A stretch of DNA of 58,058 nucleotides from Clostridium sp. AM49-4BH (GTDB lineage: Bacteria; Bacillota; Clostridia; Lachnospirales; Lachnospiraceae), in assembly GCF_003478335.1 (NCBI RefSeq), contig NZ_QUFB01000016.1, forward strand, positions 1 through 58,058, read 5' to 3'. Below, in pieces: positions 7,543 through 17,797 of the stretch (position 1 is its first letter; each line of letters starts with the position of its first letter). The notes under the pieces are model-generated. The model saw nothing but the letters and a program-made list of their open reading frames with translations. It ran no database searches and was not told the origin of the DNA. Position numbers and translations under genes: made by a program.

Positions 7543-9264
7543 ATGAAAAAAGCAGGGGCAAAATTAACGAGGAAGGCAGCAGTATGTTTGTTAGCCGTAC
7601 CAATGATCGTAGGACTTTCCGGCTGCTCACAAAAATCTACTGACACGACATCAACGAAACAGGCAAAGGAAGCACAGGCAACGCCGACCAGTACACCGTT
7701 CCAGTATTATGCTTCCGTCGATGACGAGCCACGGACGATTTCGGGCAAATGTGGGGACAATGCAGAATGGTCGTACAATACAGGTACGAAAGTATTGACA
7801 ATTAGTGGTTCCGGTGCTGTGGATCGCGCTGTGGATTCAGATACTACCAAGCAAAAGATTGAGGGACTTGCAGAGCCATATGAAGTCAAGGAAAGAATAA
7901 CCTGTTCGGTAAAAGAGATTAAGATTGAAGAAGGAATTACTGCATTAGCGGTGAGCAATTTATTTGGAAATGTTTCCAAGGACGAAGATGCTGAGGAAAT
8001 TAAGCTTTCTTTACCGGATTCTCTAGAAAGAATTAATGCAAATACATTTGCGCCAACGAAAGATGCAGCTTATATCCGCACGATTCATCTGCCACGCAAT
8101 GTACGATATATTGAAGGTGGTGCATTTTGGGGACTTGGTGCCACGGATACGTCAGATACGTTCAAAGAAAATTTAACGATAACGGTAGACAGTAAGAATC
8201 CATATTATATGACAGAAAATAATGTACTTTTTACCAAGGATAAAAAAACACTTGTCTATTATCCGGTTGAAAAGACAGAACAGTCATATCGTATACCGAA
8301 GTCTGTAACCAAAGTGGAAGCACTCGCATTTTCGCGCAATCCATCCTTAAAGAAAGTTGTATTGCCAACAGGAATTACAGATATCGGTGCCGGGGCGTTT
8401 TACGGTGACAGTAAGCTTAGCGATATTAATTTAGCGCAGGCTGTGAACGTGAAAAAATTAAGTGACTTTGACGGAGTCAAAGCAAAGCTATCTTATTATG
8501 ATGTTGGTGCGCCGGCTGATGCAGGAGAAGTCTCTGATGAAGGGGACGAAGATGTCATAAATGATGAAAAAGATCTCGTGAGCGAGCCGGATGGATCCGC
8601 AAAGTATTTGAAAGAAATTGCTATGTTAGGTACGTTTGCCGGTACGAATCTAAAAGAGATTCAATTGCCGGATTCCTTAAAATATGCCGGTTACAGCACT
8701 TTTTATAAATGTCTATGCTTAAAAAAGATTACGCTTGGAACCGGATTTGCGGGACAGATCAATCCTGTCAACTACTGTGATGAAAATGGATTTTTGCTGC
8801 CGGATAACAAGTCAACGGATTGCTTTGATATTCGAATTCCTGCGGGAAATAAAAATTATAAAGTCCGTGACAATGTGATTTACAGCGGAGATGGCAAGAC
8901 GGTGTATGGTGTGAGCAAAGATTATAAAAAATCTACACTGACATTGGATAAAAATGTGAAAGTCATTACACGCAATGCTTTTAGAAATACCAAATTAAAG
9001 AAAGTAACGGCACTTGGTAATCTTACAACCATTGGAAACGGCGTGTTTATGAATAACTGGCATTGTAAGAACTTTGAAGTCAAAGGAAACATTGACACGA
9101 TCGATGCACAAGCTTTCTATAAGTGTCATAAATTAGAAAAATTTGTTTGTGGTGGAACCATCAAAAAGATTGGCACACAGGCATTTCGTGGTGCGATCAA
9201 AAAGGATGGCATTGTCTTAGACGGTTCGTTCGATGACGTTGAAGTTGGCAAGGAGGCATTCTAG
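7543..9264 (+). CDS. BspA-like leucine-rich-repeat lipoprotein
   Basis: 573 residues. The signal sequence ends in a lipobox (VGLSGC, Cys28), so the protein is predicted to be lipid-anchored on the outer face of the membrane. The rest is built of LRR_5/BspA-type repeats, recognisable as units like KVEALAFSRNPSLKKVVLP and NAFRNTKLKKVTALGNLTTIG. An acidic, repeat-free insert (EVSDEGDEDVINDEKD) interrupts them at about 330-345. Start ATG follows GAAGGAGGGGG. BspA-type proteins are often adhesins or surface scaffolds, but the ligand here is unknown. It is a single-gene unit with a hairpin terminator after it. Confidence 0.8.
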   Translation: MKKAGAKLTRKAAVCLLAVPMIVGLSGCSQKSTDTTSTKQAKEAQATPTSTPFQYYASVDDEPRTISGKCGDNAEWSYNTGTKVLTISGSGAVDRAVDSDTTKQKIEGLAEPYEVKERITCSVKEIKIEEGITALAVSNLFGNVSKDEDAEEIKLSLPDSLERINANTFAPTKDAAYIRTIHLPRNVRYIEGGAFWGLGATDTSDTFKENLTITVDSKNPYYMTENNVLFTKDKKTLVYYPVEKTEQSYRIPKSVTKVEALAFSRNPSLKKVVLPTGITDIGAGAFYGDSKLSDINLAQAVNVKKLSDFDGVKAKLSYYDVGAPADAGEVSDEGDEDVINDEKDLVSEPDGSAKYLKEIAMLGTFAGTNLKEIQLPDSLKYAGYSTFYKCLCLKKITLGTGFAGQINPVNYCDENGFLLPDNKSTDCFDIRIPAGNKNYKVRDNVIYSGDGKTVYGVSKDYKKSTLTLDKNVKVITRNAFRNTKLKKVTALGNLTTIGNGVFMNNWHCKNFEVKGNIDTIDAQAFYKCHKLEKFVCGGTIKKIGTQAFRGAIKKDGIVLDGSFDDVEVGKEAF

Positions 9265-9335
9265 TCATAAATCCATCGAAGGCCCATTGCCAGATCATAA
9301 ACAGTGCGCCGGTCATCAATAGAGAGAGATCCATA

Positions 9336-9372
9336 GGGGCAGCTATCAAAACTTGGATAGCTGCCCACTTTT
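9336..9372 (+). terminator. Hairpin terminator after the BspA-like lipoprotein gene
   Basis: GGGCAGCTATC pairs with GATAGCTGCCC around a short loop, then ACTTTT. The T run is short, so efficiency is uncertain. Confidence 0.6.
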
Positions 9373-9530
9373 GGTATCAGAGATCTTTTGCCAGAGCCAA
9401 CATCTAATGCAATGCCGATGTTGCTCATGCCCCGAGAATCTGCTATAATAGGAAAGTTGCATTGATACAGAGAAAGATTTTGCAGGGGAACTGTGCTGCA
9501 AAATAAAGCAGATTAGAAATGGAGATATAA

Positions 9531-11110
9531 ATGACGTTTGAAGAAATGTGTTTGGATACAAGAATAATGCGTGCAATTGCGGAAATGGGTTTTGAGCAGC
9601 CCAGTCCGATTCAGGCGCAGTCGATACCGATTGCGGTAGAGGGAAAGGATATGATCGGACAAGCGCGTACCGGAACGGGTAAGACAGCATCGTTTGGAAT
9701 ACCGATGTTGCAGCGGATCAATCCGAAAGACAAAAGTCTGCAGGCAATCGTCTTGTGCCCAACGCGAGAACTTGCAATTCAGTCCGCCAATGAAATTCGC
9801 AAATTAGCAAAGTTTTTGCATGGGATCAAAGTGCTTCCGATATACGGAGGACAGGAGATCAGCAAACAGATCCGTTCCTTAAAAGGTGGTGTACAGATCG
9901 TGATTGGTACACCGGGACGAGTGATGGATCATTTGCGCCGTCATACGCTAAAACCACAAACGGTAGATATTGTGGTTTTGGATGAAGCGGATGAAATGTT
10001 AAATATGGGATTTCGAGAGGATATAGAAACTATTTTGGGACAACTGCCAGAGGAGCGTCAAACAATGCTTTTTTCGGCAACAATGCCAAAGCCAATCTTG
10101 GAAATTGCGAAGCGTTACCTGCATGAGCCGGAGATTGTGAAAGTGATTCAGAAAGAGCTTACTGTCCCAAAAATCGAACAGTATTATTATGAAGTTAATC
10201 CGCGTAAAAAGAATGAGGTGCTGTCCCGATTGTTGGATATGTATGATCCGAGTTTGTCGTTGGTATTTTGCAATACGAAGCGAAAAGTGGATGAGTTAGT
10301 TGCAGACTTAAAGGGTAGAGGATATTTTGCAGAGGGACTGCATGGTGATATGAAACAGAGCCAGAGAGACCGCGTGATGAATGGCTTTCGCAATGGACGT
10401 ACCGATATTTTGGTTGCCACAGACGTGGCGGCGCGTGGTATTGACGTTGATGATGTGGAAGCGGTTTTTAATTATGATGTTCCACAGGACGATGAGTACT
10501 ATGTGCATCGTATCGGAAGAACGGGACGTGCCGGACGTGAAGGAAGAGCATTTACGCTGGTCGTTGGCAAGGAAATATACAAGCTAAAAGATATTCAGAG
10601 ATATTGCAAGACAAAGATCCGCAGACAGCCGATCCCTTCGGTGAATGATGTGGCTGCCATTAAGTGGAGAAACTATTGGAGCAGGCAGGAGAGTTGATCG
10701 CTACAGATGGTTTAGGCAGAATGATGGATCTGTTAGAGGAATATTTGGATGGCAGTGATTATTCGGCAACGGAAATGGCAGCAGCTTTGCTGGCAATGCA
10801 GTTAGGAGAGACAAGCACACAGACGCTTCCAAAAGAAGAGTTTGGAGATACCGGTGCAGAGCCGGGTATGGTGCGTATGTTTATGAATATCGGCAAAAAA
10901 GATCGTGTACGCATTGGTGATATTTTGGGTGCGGTTGCCGGGGAGAGCGGAATGGAAGGTGCTCTCGTAGGAACAATCGATATGTACGATAATTTTTCGT
11001 TTGTAGAGGTTCCGCAGGAATATGCGGCGGCTGTATTAGAAGCAATGAATCACAGTAAGATCAAGGGACGCAGGGTGAATATGGAGCCGGCTAAAAATGT
11101 GAGGAACTGA
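9531..11110 (+). CDS. DEAD-box RNA helicase with DbpA-type RNA-binding domain (frameshifted)
   Basis: Read as one protein of about 526 residues. The helicase core shows the Q motif region (FEQPSPIQAQS), ARTGTGKT (45-52), PTRELA, TPGRVMD, DEAD (151-154), SATMP, and in the second lobe VATDVAARGIDV and HRIGRTGRAGREG. The C-terminus (~450-520, VRMFMNIGKKDRVRIGDILGA) is a DbpA RNA-binding domain, which directs such helicases to 23S rRNA hairpin 92 or similar. It is likely a ribosome-assembly or cold-adaptation helicase of the CshA/DeaD/DbpA group. The frame changes at about 10661-10667; adding one G (AAGGTGGAG) joins DVAAIKVEKLLEQ. Confidence 0.92.
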
Positions 11111-11258
11111 TCGAATCACCAATGGAATTGTGAGAAATCTGTGTCATTGCCTATCTCTTCTTACAGCATTATTGGATGAAGCGGGAAAGTATTGATTTAA
11201 ACCGGACAAGTTGTTAAAATAAAAAGCAAAATGAGGCGATGGCGAGGGGGTGCATTCG

Positions 11259-11711
11259 ATGAACGTGATACAGGGGAAAACGATAGCCGTTCGTGAGGTT
11301 GAAACCTATGGAGCGAATGCGAAACCATTGTCCCCGAGAGAGATTGAGACTTGTGGAGTGAATGCGAAGCCACTGTCACCGAGAGAGATTGAGACTTGTG
11401 GAGCAAATGCGAAGCCACTGTCACCGAGAGAGATTGAGACTTGTGGAGCGAATGCGAAGCCGCTGTCGCCAAAGAAGATAGACTTTTGCGAGATGAATGT
11501 GAAGTCGCCTGCTAATGTGAGGGCGGTGGTATCGAATGCCAGAGAGCCGAGATTACAGCAGATTGTGCCAATAGAGCCTGAGGAAAAAGCTGTAAATCAA
11601 GCTGCAGCAGAGATGGCTGTCACGCTTTCGGAAGTGTCTGTGGCGAATCCGAGACAGGGGAAGTTGGATATGACATTGCAGGAGATGTTTGCAGAAAGGA
11701 GAGGTATATGA
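11259..11711 (+). CDS. Small Cys-repeat protein at head of flagellar operon, function unknown
   Basis: 150 residues, not recognised. ATG at 11259 is preferred over the upstream GTG because GAGGGGG lies 8 nt before it. The N-terminal half is four copies of a 15-residue unit ([GAN]AKPLSPREIETC), each ending in Cys, plus a fifth partial copy. The C-terminal half is ordinary and ends TLQEMFAERRGI. There is no signal peptide or membrane segment. Its stop overlaps the start of the transglycosylase gene (ATGA), implying translational coupling and a role with the flagellar genes that follow. Confidence 0.65.
   Translation: MNVIQGKTIAVREVETYGANAKPLSPREIETCGVNAKPLSPREIETCGANAKPLSPREIETCGANAKPLSPKKIDFCEMNVKSPANVRAVVSNAREPRLQQIVPIEPEEKAVNQAAAEMAVTLSEVSVANPRQGKLDMTLQEMFAERRGI
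11310..11489 (+). repeat. 45-nt in-frame tandem repeat (4 units)
   Basis: Units two and three are nearly identical in DNA and units one and four diverge at third positions and at the end. This looks like a coding minisatellite that could change unit number by slippage. Confidence 0.85.
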
Positions 11712-12427
11712 CGGCGAATAATATTACGGATGGGAAAGTGCAGGCTTTGCCGATCAAACCGCTGAAGACGCATGCGGGTGAAGCTGGCCGCAGGAGTTCT
11801 ATTACCAGTTTTGACGATATGCTGAAAGCACAGGGACGCACGAAGTCTACGAAGACGAGTGCGGTGAAACATCTGGACTATTCTGCGGACACGTCAAAGT
11901 TAGACCGCACGGGAAGTTCCAGAACAACCTCATCTGCGTCTGGGACATCGACTGGTCAGAGTCAGAAAACGAATCGTACGGTGTCAACCGGAAGTACAAG
12001 CACTAAGAAAACGACATCAGCATCGTCTATGAAGACAACGCCTTATGACAGCTATTTTAAGAAAGCAGCCAAAAAATACAGAGTATCCGAAAGTTTGCTT
12101 AAGGCAATTGCCAAAGCAGAATCTAATTTCAACGAGAGGGATGTGTCTAGTTCGGGGGCAATGGGCGTTATGCAGTTGATGCCGGATACGGCGCGTGGAC
12201 TTGGCGTAGAGGATCCCTTTGATCCGGAGCAAAATATTATGGGTGGAGCGAAGTGCATCGCCAGCAAGTTAAAGGAATATAACGGAGATGTAAAGTTAGC
12301 GCTGGCGGCGTATAATGCCGGAAGTGGAACGGTACGGCGTGTGGGTGGTATACCATCACAGTGTCGTTCTTACATAAAGAAAGTATTGAGTTATCAGAAA
12401 GCTTTTGAAACGGCGAAGAAGGTCTGA
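11708..12427 (+). CDS. Lytic transglycosylase (SLT domain), flagellar operon
   Basis: 239 residues. A Ser/Thr-rich, low-complexity N-terminal half (~45-110) leads to a C-terminal soluble lytic transglycosylase domain (~112-235). The catalytic Glu138 sits in AIAKAESNFNE, followed by SSGAMGVMQLMPDTARGLG and AAYNAGSGTV, all hallmark motifs. These enzymes cut peptidoglycan between MurNAc and GlcNAc. There is no Sec signal peptide, so export through the flagellar secretion system to open the wall for the rod is plausible (inference), comparable to the role of FlgJ elsewhere. Start overlaps the previous stop as ATGA. Confidence 0.88.
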   Translation: MTANNITDGKVQALPIKPLKTHAGEAGRRSSITSFDDMLKAQGRTKSTKTSAVKHLDYSADTSKLDRTGSSRTTSSASGTSTGQSQKTNRTVSTGSTSTKKTTSASSMKTTPYDSYFKKAAKKYRVSESLLKAIAKAESNFNERDVSSSGAMGVMQLMPDTARGLGVEDPFDPEQNIMGGAKCIASKLKEYNGDVKLALAAYNAGSGTVRRVGGIPSQCRSYIKKVLSYQKAFETAKKV

Positions 12428-12492
12428 GCGAGCTGCTTAAGCAAGGGGGAGCTCATAGAGGGCATGACGTTAAACGGACTGAATTTATAGGG

Positions 12493-12520
12493 TAAAGAAA
12501 TTAGCCCTTTTGGTCGAATA
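12493..12520 (+). promoter_or_regulatory. Weak sigma-28-like promoter candidate
   Basis: TAAA (12493-12496), 16-nt spacer, GTCGAATA, compared with the TAAA-N15-GCCGATAA flagellar consensus. It stands just before a terminator, which argues against it. Confidence 0.2.
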
Positions 12521-12534
12521 TATTTATAGGATGT

Positions 12535-12568
12535 GAGTGTCAAAGTTCATGTTTGGCACTCTTTTTTT
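12535..12568 (+). terminator. Terminator after the transglycosylase gene
   Basis: GAGTGTCAAA pairs with TTTGGCACTC around a 7-nt loop, followed by T7. The next 75 bases (12569-12645) resemble the left end of the larger hairpin element at 41219-41394. Confidence 0.8.
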
Positions 12569-12655
12569 ACTTTATAGGATTCAGGTGCCAAAAAGGTTTG
12601 AATTTCTTTAATAAGGATTTCATGATCTTTCGGCACTGATAAAGAGAGGTAGCTA

Positions 12656-15600
12656 ATGAATATAAATGATATCATGTTACAGGGAGATGCGGGATCCGGA
12701 ACGACGGAAGCATCCTCTAAGTACTATAACGTCGGGAAAAATAATGCGGCAATTGCTGATGCGGGTTATTTGGGGATTCGTGGTAAAGCCGTTCAGACTG
12801 ATTTTATGATGCCACAGCTACAGGGACTTCGTGAGTCCGGTTCGGAGAATTATACGGGTAGACAGGCAACGGAGATCGCAGCGGATCGTGTGCAAAATGA
12901 TAATGCTGCCAGTCGCAATCTTAAGGTTGTGACCGGAGAGGATTGTGCCGCACTTGAGGATGAGGATAGTGCTTTGGAAGAATACCAAAAATCCAGTTTG
13001 GAGCGCGCCGTTAAGCGTATCCGTGAGGAGCGTGAGTGGAAAGCAGACCGGATGGAAGAAAATAAAGAACTTCGCGAGCAGTTGGCGAACGATTTGGAAA
13101 AAATGCAGCAGCAGGGATTTTTGGCGCAAAAGAGCGAGGCACAGATCCGTGACGCACTGCAGGAAGCAAATCTGCCTGCAACCAAAGAATTTGTGGATAA
13201 GGTAGCGGGAACGCTGCAGATGAGTATGTCGATCAATGAAATGACAGATGAGGCGAAAGTTTACGTCATACAAAATGGAACCCAGCCGACGATAGAAGCG
13301 GTATATCAAGAATGCATTCCGGTAGTACGGCAGTTGACAACGCATCGATCACTGAGAAAGATATGGCGGCGTATGCACCACAGATCGAACATATCTTGCA
13401 GCAGATCGGACGAGTGGGAGCTTCGGATCAAGCGATGGCAAAGTGGCTGTTTGCGAATGAACTGCCGATCACGGCTGAGAATATGCAGACATTAGAGATG
13501 TTAGATCAGATGCAGCAGAGTACTTGTTTGGAGATAACGCTGCAGCAGATCGTTCAGACGATGGCAATGGGATTGCCGGCAGAGCAGACAGTTCCGGGGG
13601 ACAAAGGAATTTGGCTTGCCGGGGATTTGATACAGCAGGTAAAAGAGATCACGGCGCAGGATGTGGAACGGGTAACAACAGAAAAGGCAGATCCGGTGCT
13701 GCAGGATTATCTTGACGCACATCAGACAGAGCAAGGTGCTTTTGACCATGAAGTGGGACAGACCGCAGGAACATCATCTAGCCGTGAAGTAGGACGGAGC
13801 GCAGGAGTGCTATCTGACCGCAAAATGGGACAGGGAGCGATGAATGTATCTGACCGAAAAGTTGGACAAGAAGCAGCGAACACATCTGACCGAAAAGTTG
13901 GACAGGAAACAACCGTAATGGCTGGCGAACTGTCGGGACAGGAGACGGCAGAAGTCATGCCTTTGCCGCAGGTTACAGCTTGGCGACAACTTGAGGAAAT
14001 ACGATTAAAAATGACAATCCCGGCAGTGATGTCTATGCGTGCGCAGGGGATATCTGTGGAGACAGAGAGCTTGGCTGAACTTGTGGATCGTTTGCGGGAA
14101 ATAGAGATGAGTTATTATCGGACGGATCAGACGGGCGAGGCGGCAGTTACAGAAGACGCACAGATTCATGCGATGCAGGATGCCGTAACGGCAGTGCGTG
14201 AGATTGCCGAAGCCCGGCAGAACTTTTGGGCAGTAGTCTGCGCCAGCATGAATTAATGACGGTGCGTGAACTGCATGGAGCTGCGATCAGTGCGACCAAG
14301 AGCGCATGGCAGTATCAACAGGATTATGAGGCGGTTGGTACACAGGTGCGCACGGATCTGGGAGATAGTATTAAGAAAGCGTTTGCGGGTATTCCGACTA
14401 TGCTGCAGGAGATGGGGCTGGAGAGCACACCGGAGAATGAAAGAGCAGTACGCATTCTTGGTTATAACCGCATGGAAATCACAGAGGAGAGTATTGCGCA
14501 GATCAAAGATTGGGATGCAGAAGTGAATACTTTGATCGACCGGATGAAACCTGCCACGGTACTTGGAATGATTCGAGATGGTATTAATCCATTAGAACAT
14601 ACCGTAACGGAATTGAATGAAATGCTTGCCAATCGTGGAATGACTGCGGCGCAGGAAGAGGAAAGTTACAGTAAGTTTTTGTGGCGATTAGATAAGACGA
14701 ACGGCATTACTGCGGAAGAAAGACAAAGTTATATTGGAATTTATCGTCTGTTGCATCAAGTGCAGAAAGAAGATCATGCGGCGGTTGGTGCGGTGGTTCA
14801 ATCCGGTCAGCAGATGGATCTGTCTAATTTGCTGACGGCGGTTCGTTCCAGAAATGCACAGGGGATGGATCATACTGTGGATGACACTGAAAATATTATT
14901 CAGGCGGCAGCCGGTAATCAGACGATCACGGATCAGATCATGACAGCTTATTATGAGGAGCGTGCCGGGGAACTCAGGGATATGGCGAAACGGTCACAGA
15001 AAGCAGATGGATTTTTGGAGGAGGCAGGGCTGCCGGACACAGTTGGCAATATGCAGGCGGCGTTGAGATTACTGGATGGAGAGACCGCTTTAGATACAGT
15101 ACTGGAACTTGCTAGAGAATCGCAGTCGGAGCAGGATGCGGTTGGACAGTTGGCATCGGAGACAGCCGATGCAGCGGTTTTGGAGACTGCCATGGATCAT
15201 GTAGTTCCGCAGGGAGTGGCTGCAAGTGAGGCGTCATCCGAGAAAGAGACGTTTGCAGAGCGTAGACGTGATTTGACGGAACTAACGGATGGATTAAAGG
15301 ATGTTATGGAAGCCATTGCAGATGGTGAGGAAGATGAGGCAGCACTTGCAGAATATTGTGCCGGAATAGATCATTTTTTGGAAAATATTCTTGAGAAAAC
15401 AAAGCAGCGTGCCGATATTACATATAGTGAATTTCAAGAGATCAGAGCAACGCGTGGTTTGATGCGGTTACAGCAGGGACTTAGAAATAATCGCAGTTAT
15501 GCAGTACCGATTCAAACGGCAGACGGCGTTACGCAGATGAATCTTACATTCCGTGAGGATGAAGAACAGGCGGGCAAGGTACAGGTAACCATTTGGCAGC

Positions 15601-15905
15601 CGTATCGCATTTCTATGGAGATGCAGATTTCCGGGGGCAGTCTTAAGGGACTGGTACTCTGTGATGACAGAGCCGGATACGAGAAATTGAAGCAGCAGGC
15701 AGGAGCCTTGCAGGAAACTTTGGAGCAGAATGTGTGTCCGGTGAAAACGATCTCTTATGGAATGGATTTTCGTGCGCAGAATGATTATTCTGCTGCATCG
15801 GAGAACGATAATGCAGTTGATACAAAAGCTCTGTATCAGACAGCAAAAGTGCTGGTACAGTATATTTCAGAGGTAGTAGCAACAGAGAATGGAGGATTAC
15901 AATGA
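12656..15905 (+). CDS. Very long flagellar-operon protein (about 1080 aa), hook-length-control-like, two frameshifts
   Basis: Three overlapping open frames (12656-13495, 13312-14256, 14226-15905) make one gene if a base is added near 13308-13312 (joining EAVYQ to MHSGSTAVDN) and near 14222-14228 (joining AEARQ to LLGSSLRQHEL). ATG 12656 follows GAGAGG. The protein is Glu/Gln-rich and mostly helical, without signal peptide or membrane segment. It carries five 12-residue SDRKVGQ-type repeats in the middle, and its C-terminal ~130 residues look globular (VTIWQPYRISMEMQISGGSLKGLVL), as in hook-length-control proteins of the FliK kind. Lachnospiraceae flagellin loci carry comparable long proteins annotated only as a domain of unknown function. 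Its stop overlaps the flagellin start (ATGA). Confidence 0.65.
13744..13923 (+). repeat. 36-nt in-frame tandem repeat (5 units)
   Basis: Encodes DHEVGQTAGTSS, SREVGRSAGVLS, DRKMGQGAMNVS, DRKVGQEAANTS, DRKVGQETTVMA. The last units are the most similar in DNA, as expected for recent slippage. Confidence 0.8.
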
Positions 15906-17251
15906 GAATTAACCACAATATTTCAGCGCAGCTTACAAATGTCAGTTTGAAAAAGGTTGACAATAAAGTTTCGGCCAGTTTGGAAAGATTAAGTACAGGC
16001 TATAAGATTAACAAAGCAGCAGATGATTCTGCAGGTATGGCGATTTCGAATAAGATGCGAACCCAGATCCGTGCGTTGGATCAGGCGTCCCGCAATTCTG
16101 CTGATGGAGATTCGATCATTCAGACGGCAGAGGGTGCGATGTCAGAGATTGAGAATATTTTGCAGAGAATCCGTGAATTGGGTGTACAGGCAGCCAATGG
16201 TACGCTTGCTTTGGAAGACCGTAAGGCCGTGCAGGATGAGGTTGATGAGCTGATGGACGAGGTTGATCGTATTGCAGACACAACCCAGTTTAATGGTAAG
16301 GGACTGCTTGATGGTTCCGCATCACGTACCGTAATGACGAATACGTTATCCATTCATGCAATTTCGGCGTCTATGGATGTACCAAGAAATGATTATGAGA
16401 TTACGATCGATGCTATGCCGGAAGCTGCAAAAGCACAGCTTGACTATACGATCCCATCTACGATCAGTATTAATGGGTATAGTTTAGAGATTACGGATGA
16501 GTACGATGATACCAGTGTTAGAAAGAAGATTATAGATATGTGTGACGCCATGAATATTGATGTTTCCGGTCCGGATGGATCACTGACACTGACGACACGT
16601 GCAACCGGTGCAAACCAGAAGATCTCAGTACGCTCTGCCGGTGCCAATGATGAGACGGTTATTTACGGCAAAGATGCAAAGATCACCTTGGGAACACAGT
16701 TTACCCCGGCCGATGGTTTTAGCTATAAAGCAAATGGTGCCGGTATTGTGATCATTGGAAATGATGGATTTGAAATGCAGATCGATGTTACGGATGCCAA
16801 AGCGGGTGATAGTGGTATTGTTCGCGTAGAAGATGCCGGCTATATGGTGCTTCAGATTGGTGCCAACGAGCATCAGACGTTGGAGATGGACTTTAAGGAA
16901 GTATCTTGCCAAAGCCTGTTCTTACGCAATAAAGAAGGTGTTAATCAGATTAACGCATGTACACAGGAAGGTGCTACGGAGCTTCTCAAAGTGTTGGATG
17001 ATGCTATTGATAAGATTTCTGCAGCAAGATCCACGCTTGGCGCATATCAGAACCGTTTGGATGCAACAAGAGAGAGTTTGGATGTAAGTGAAGAGAATCT
17101 TACGGATGCAATGTCCAGAATTATGGACACAGATATGGCTTCTGAAATGACAGAATATACATCCAACAATGTATTATCACAGGCAGCAACATCAATGCTG
17201 TCACAAGCCAATAACCGTCCACAGCAGATTATGAGTTTGCTGCAGAGCTAA
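15902..17251 (+). CDS. Flagellin
   Basis: 449 residues. The conserved N-terminal D0/D1 region begins MRINHNISAQLTN and includes ERLSTGYKINKAADDSAGMAIS. The conserved C-terminal region (SRIMDTDMASEMTEYTSNNV ... NNRPQQIMSLLQS) forms the matching coiled coil. The central ~230 residues are the variable, surface-exposed part. Flagellins are exported unfolded and polymerise into the filament. Its start codon overlaps the stop of the upstream long protein, and a FliS chaperone gene follows 69 nt downstream, so the three are probably co-translated. Confidence 0.97.
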   Translation: MRINHNISAQLTNVSLKKVDNKVSASLERLSTGYKINKAADDSAGMAISNKMRTQIRALDQASRNSADGDSIIQTAEGAMSEIENILQRIRELGVQAANGTLALEDRKAVQDEVDELMDEVDRIADTTQFNGKGLLDGSASRTVMTNTLSIHAISASMDVPRNDYEITIDAMPEAAKAQLDYTIPSTISINGYSLEITDEYDDTSVRKKIIDMCDAMNIDVSGPDGSLTLTTRATGANQKISVRSAGANDETVIYGKDAKITLGTQFTPADGFSYKANGAGIVIIGNDGFEMQIDVTDAKAGDSGIVRVEDAGYMVLQIGANEHQTLEMDFKEVSCQSLFLRNKEGVNQINACTQEGATELLKVLDDAIDKISAARSTLGAYQNRLDATRESLDVSEENLTDAMSRIMDTDMASEMTEYTSNNVLSQAATSMLSQANNRPQQIMSLLQS

Positions 17252-17320
17252 TTATAGGTATCGCAGAATTGCTAAAGCTGATTGGAGTGTGACGATCAAG
17301 TATGGGCATGGAGGTTAAGC

Positions 17321-17797
17321 ATGACGAAGGAACAGATTAAGGAGTATACCGCACGGGTTGCACAGGCAAACCGGACAGAATTAGTCGTTATTATATATGA
17401 ACTTTTGCTGGATGAAATACAAGAGGGTAACAAACAATATCAGGCGGGAAATACGGATGCGGGGGAAAAACAGATCCGCAAAGCGCAGGGATATTTACAA
17501 GAACTTCTCGGAAGTCTGGACTTTCGCTATGAAATTGCGTTGCAATTACGACAGTTGTATCGTTATGTCAACGAACAGTTGATTGCAACTTTGGTTCAAC
17601 GCAGACCGATTCATTTAGATGCGGCGTGTGAAGTGATCCGTGGATTGATGGAGAGCTTTGAACAAGTGGCCAAAGAGGATCATTCAGGACCGGTTATGGA
17701 GCATTCACAGCAGCTTTATGCCGGATTAACCTATGGAAAAGGTACACTTAATGAAGTATCCCTCGGAGAGGGCAGTACCTATGGAGGAAAAATATGA
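17321..17797 (+). CDS. fliS: FliS-type flagellin chaperone
   Basis: 158 residues; ATG 17321 lies 6 nt after GGAGG, and an in-frame TTG upstream lacks a ribosome binding site. The pattern YTARVAQANRTELVVIIYELLLDEI and LRQLYRYVNEQL matches FliS, a small helical protein that caps flagellin's C-terminus in the cytoplasm before export. Position directly after flagellin supports this. The stop overlaps the malQ start (ATGA). Confidence 0.8.
   Translation: MTKEQIKEYTARVAQANRTELVVIIYELLLDEIQEGNKQYQAGNTDAGEKQIRKAQGYLQELLGSLDFRYEIALQLRQLYRYVNEQLIATLVQRRPIHLDAACEVIRGLMESFEQVAKEDHSGPVMEHSQQLYAGLTYGKGTLNEVSLGEGSTYGGKI

Noticed and set aside
11310..11489. Possible CRISPR-like array
   Set aside because: Units are adjacent with no spacers, in frame, and inside a coding region with a ribosome binding site: a protein repeat.
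15411..15418. Perfect GCCGATAT sigma-28 -10 box inside the long flagellar gene
   Set aside because: No TAAA at the right distance upstream (TTGA/TGAG instead), and 484 nt from the flagellin start; probably chance in coding sequence.
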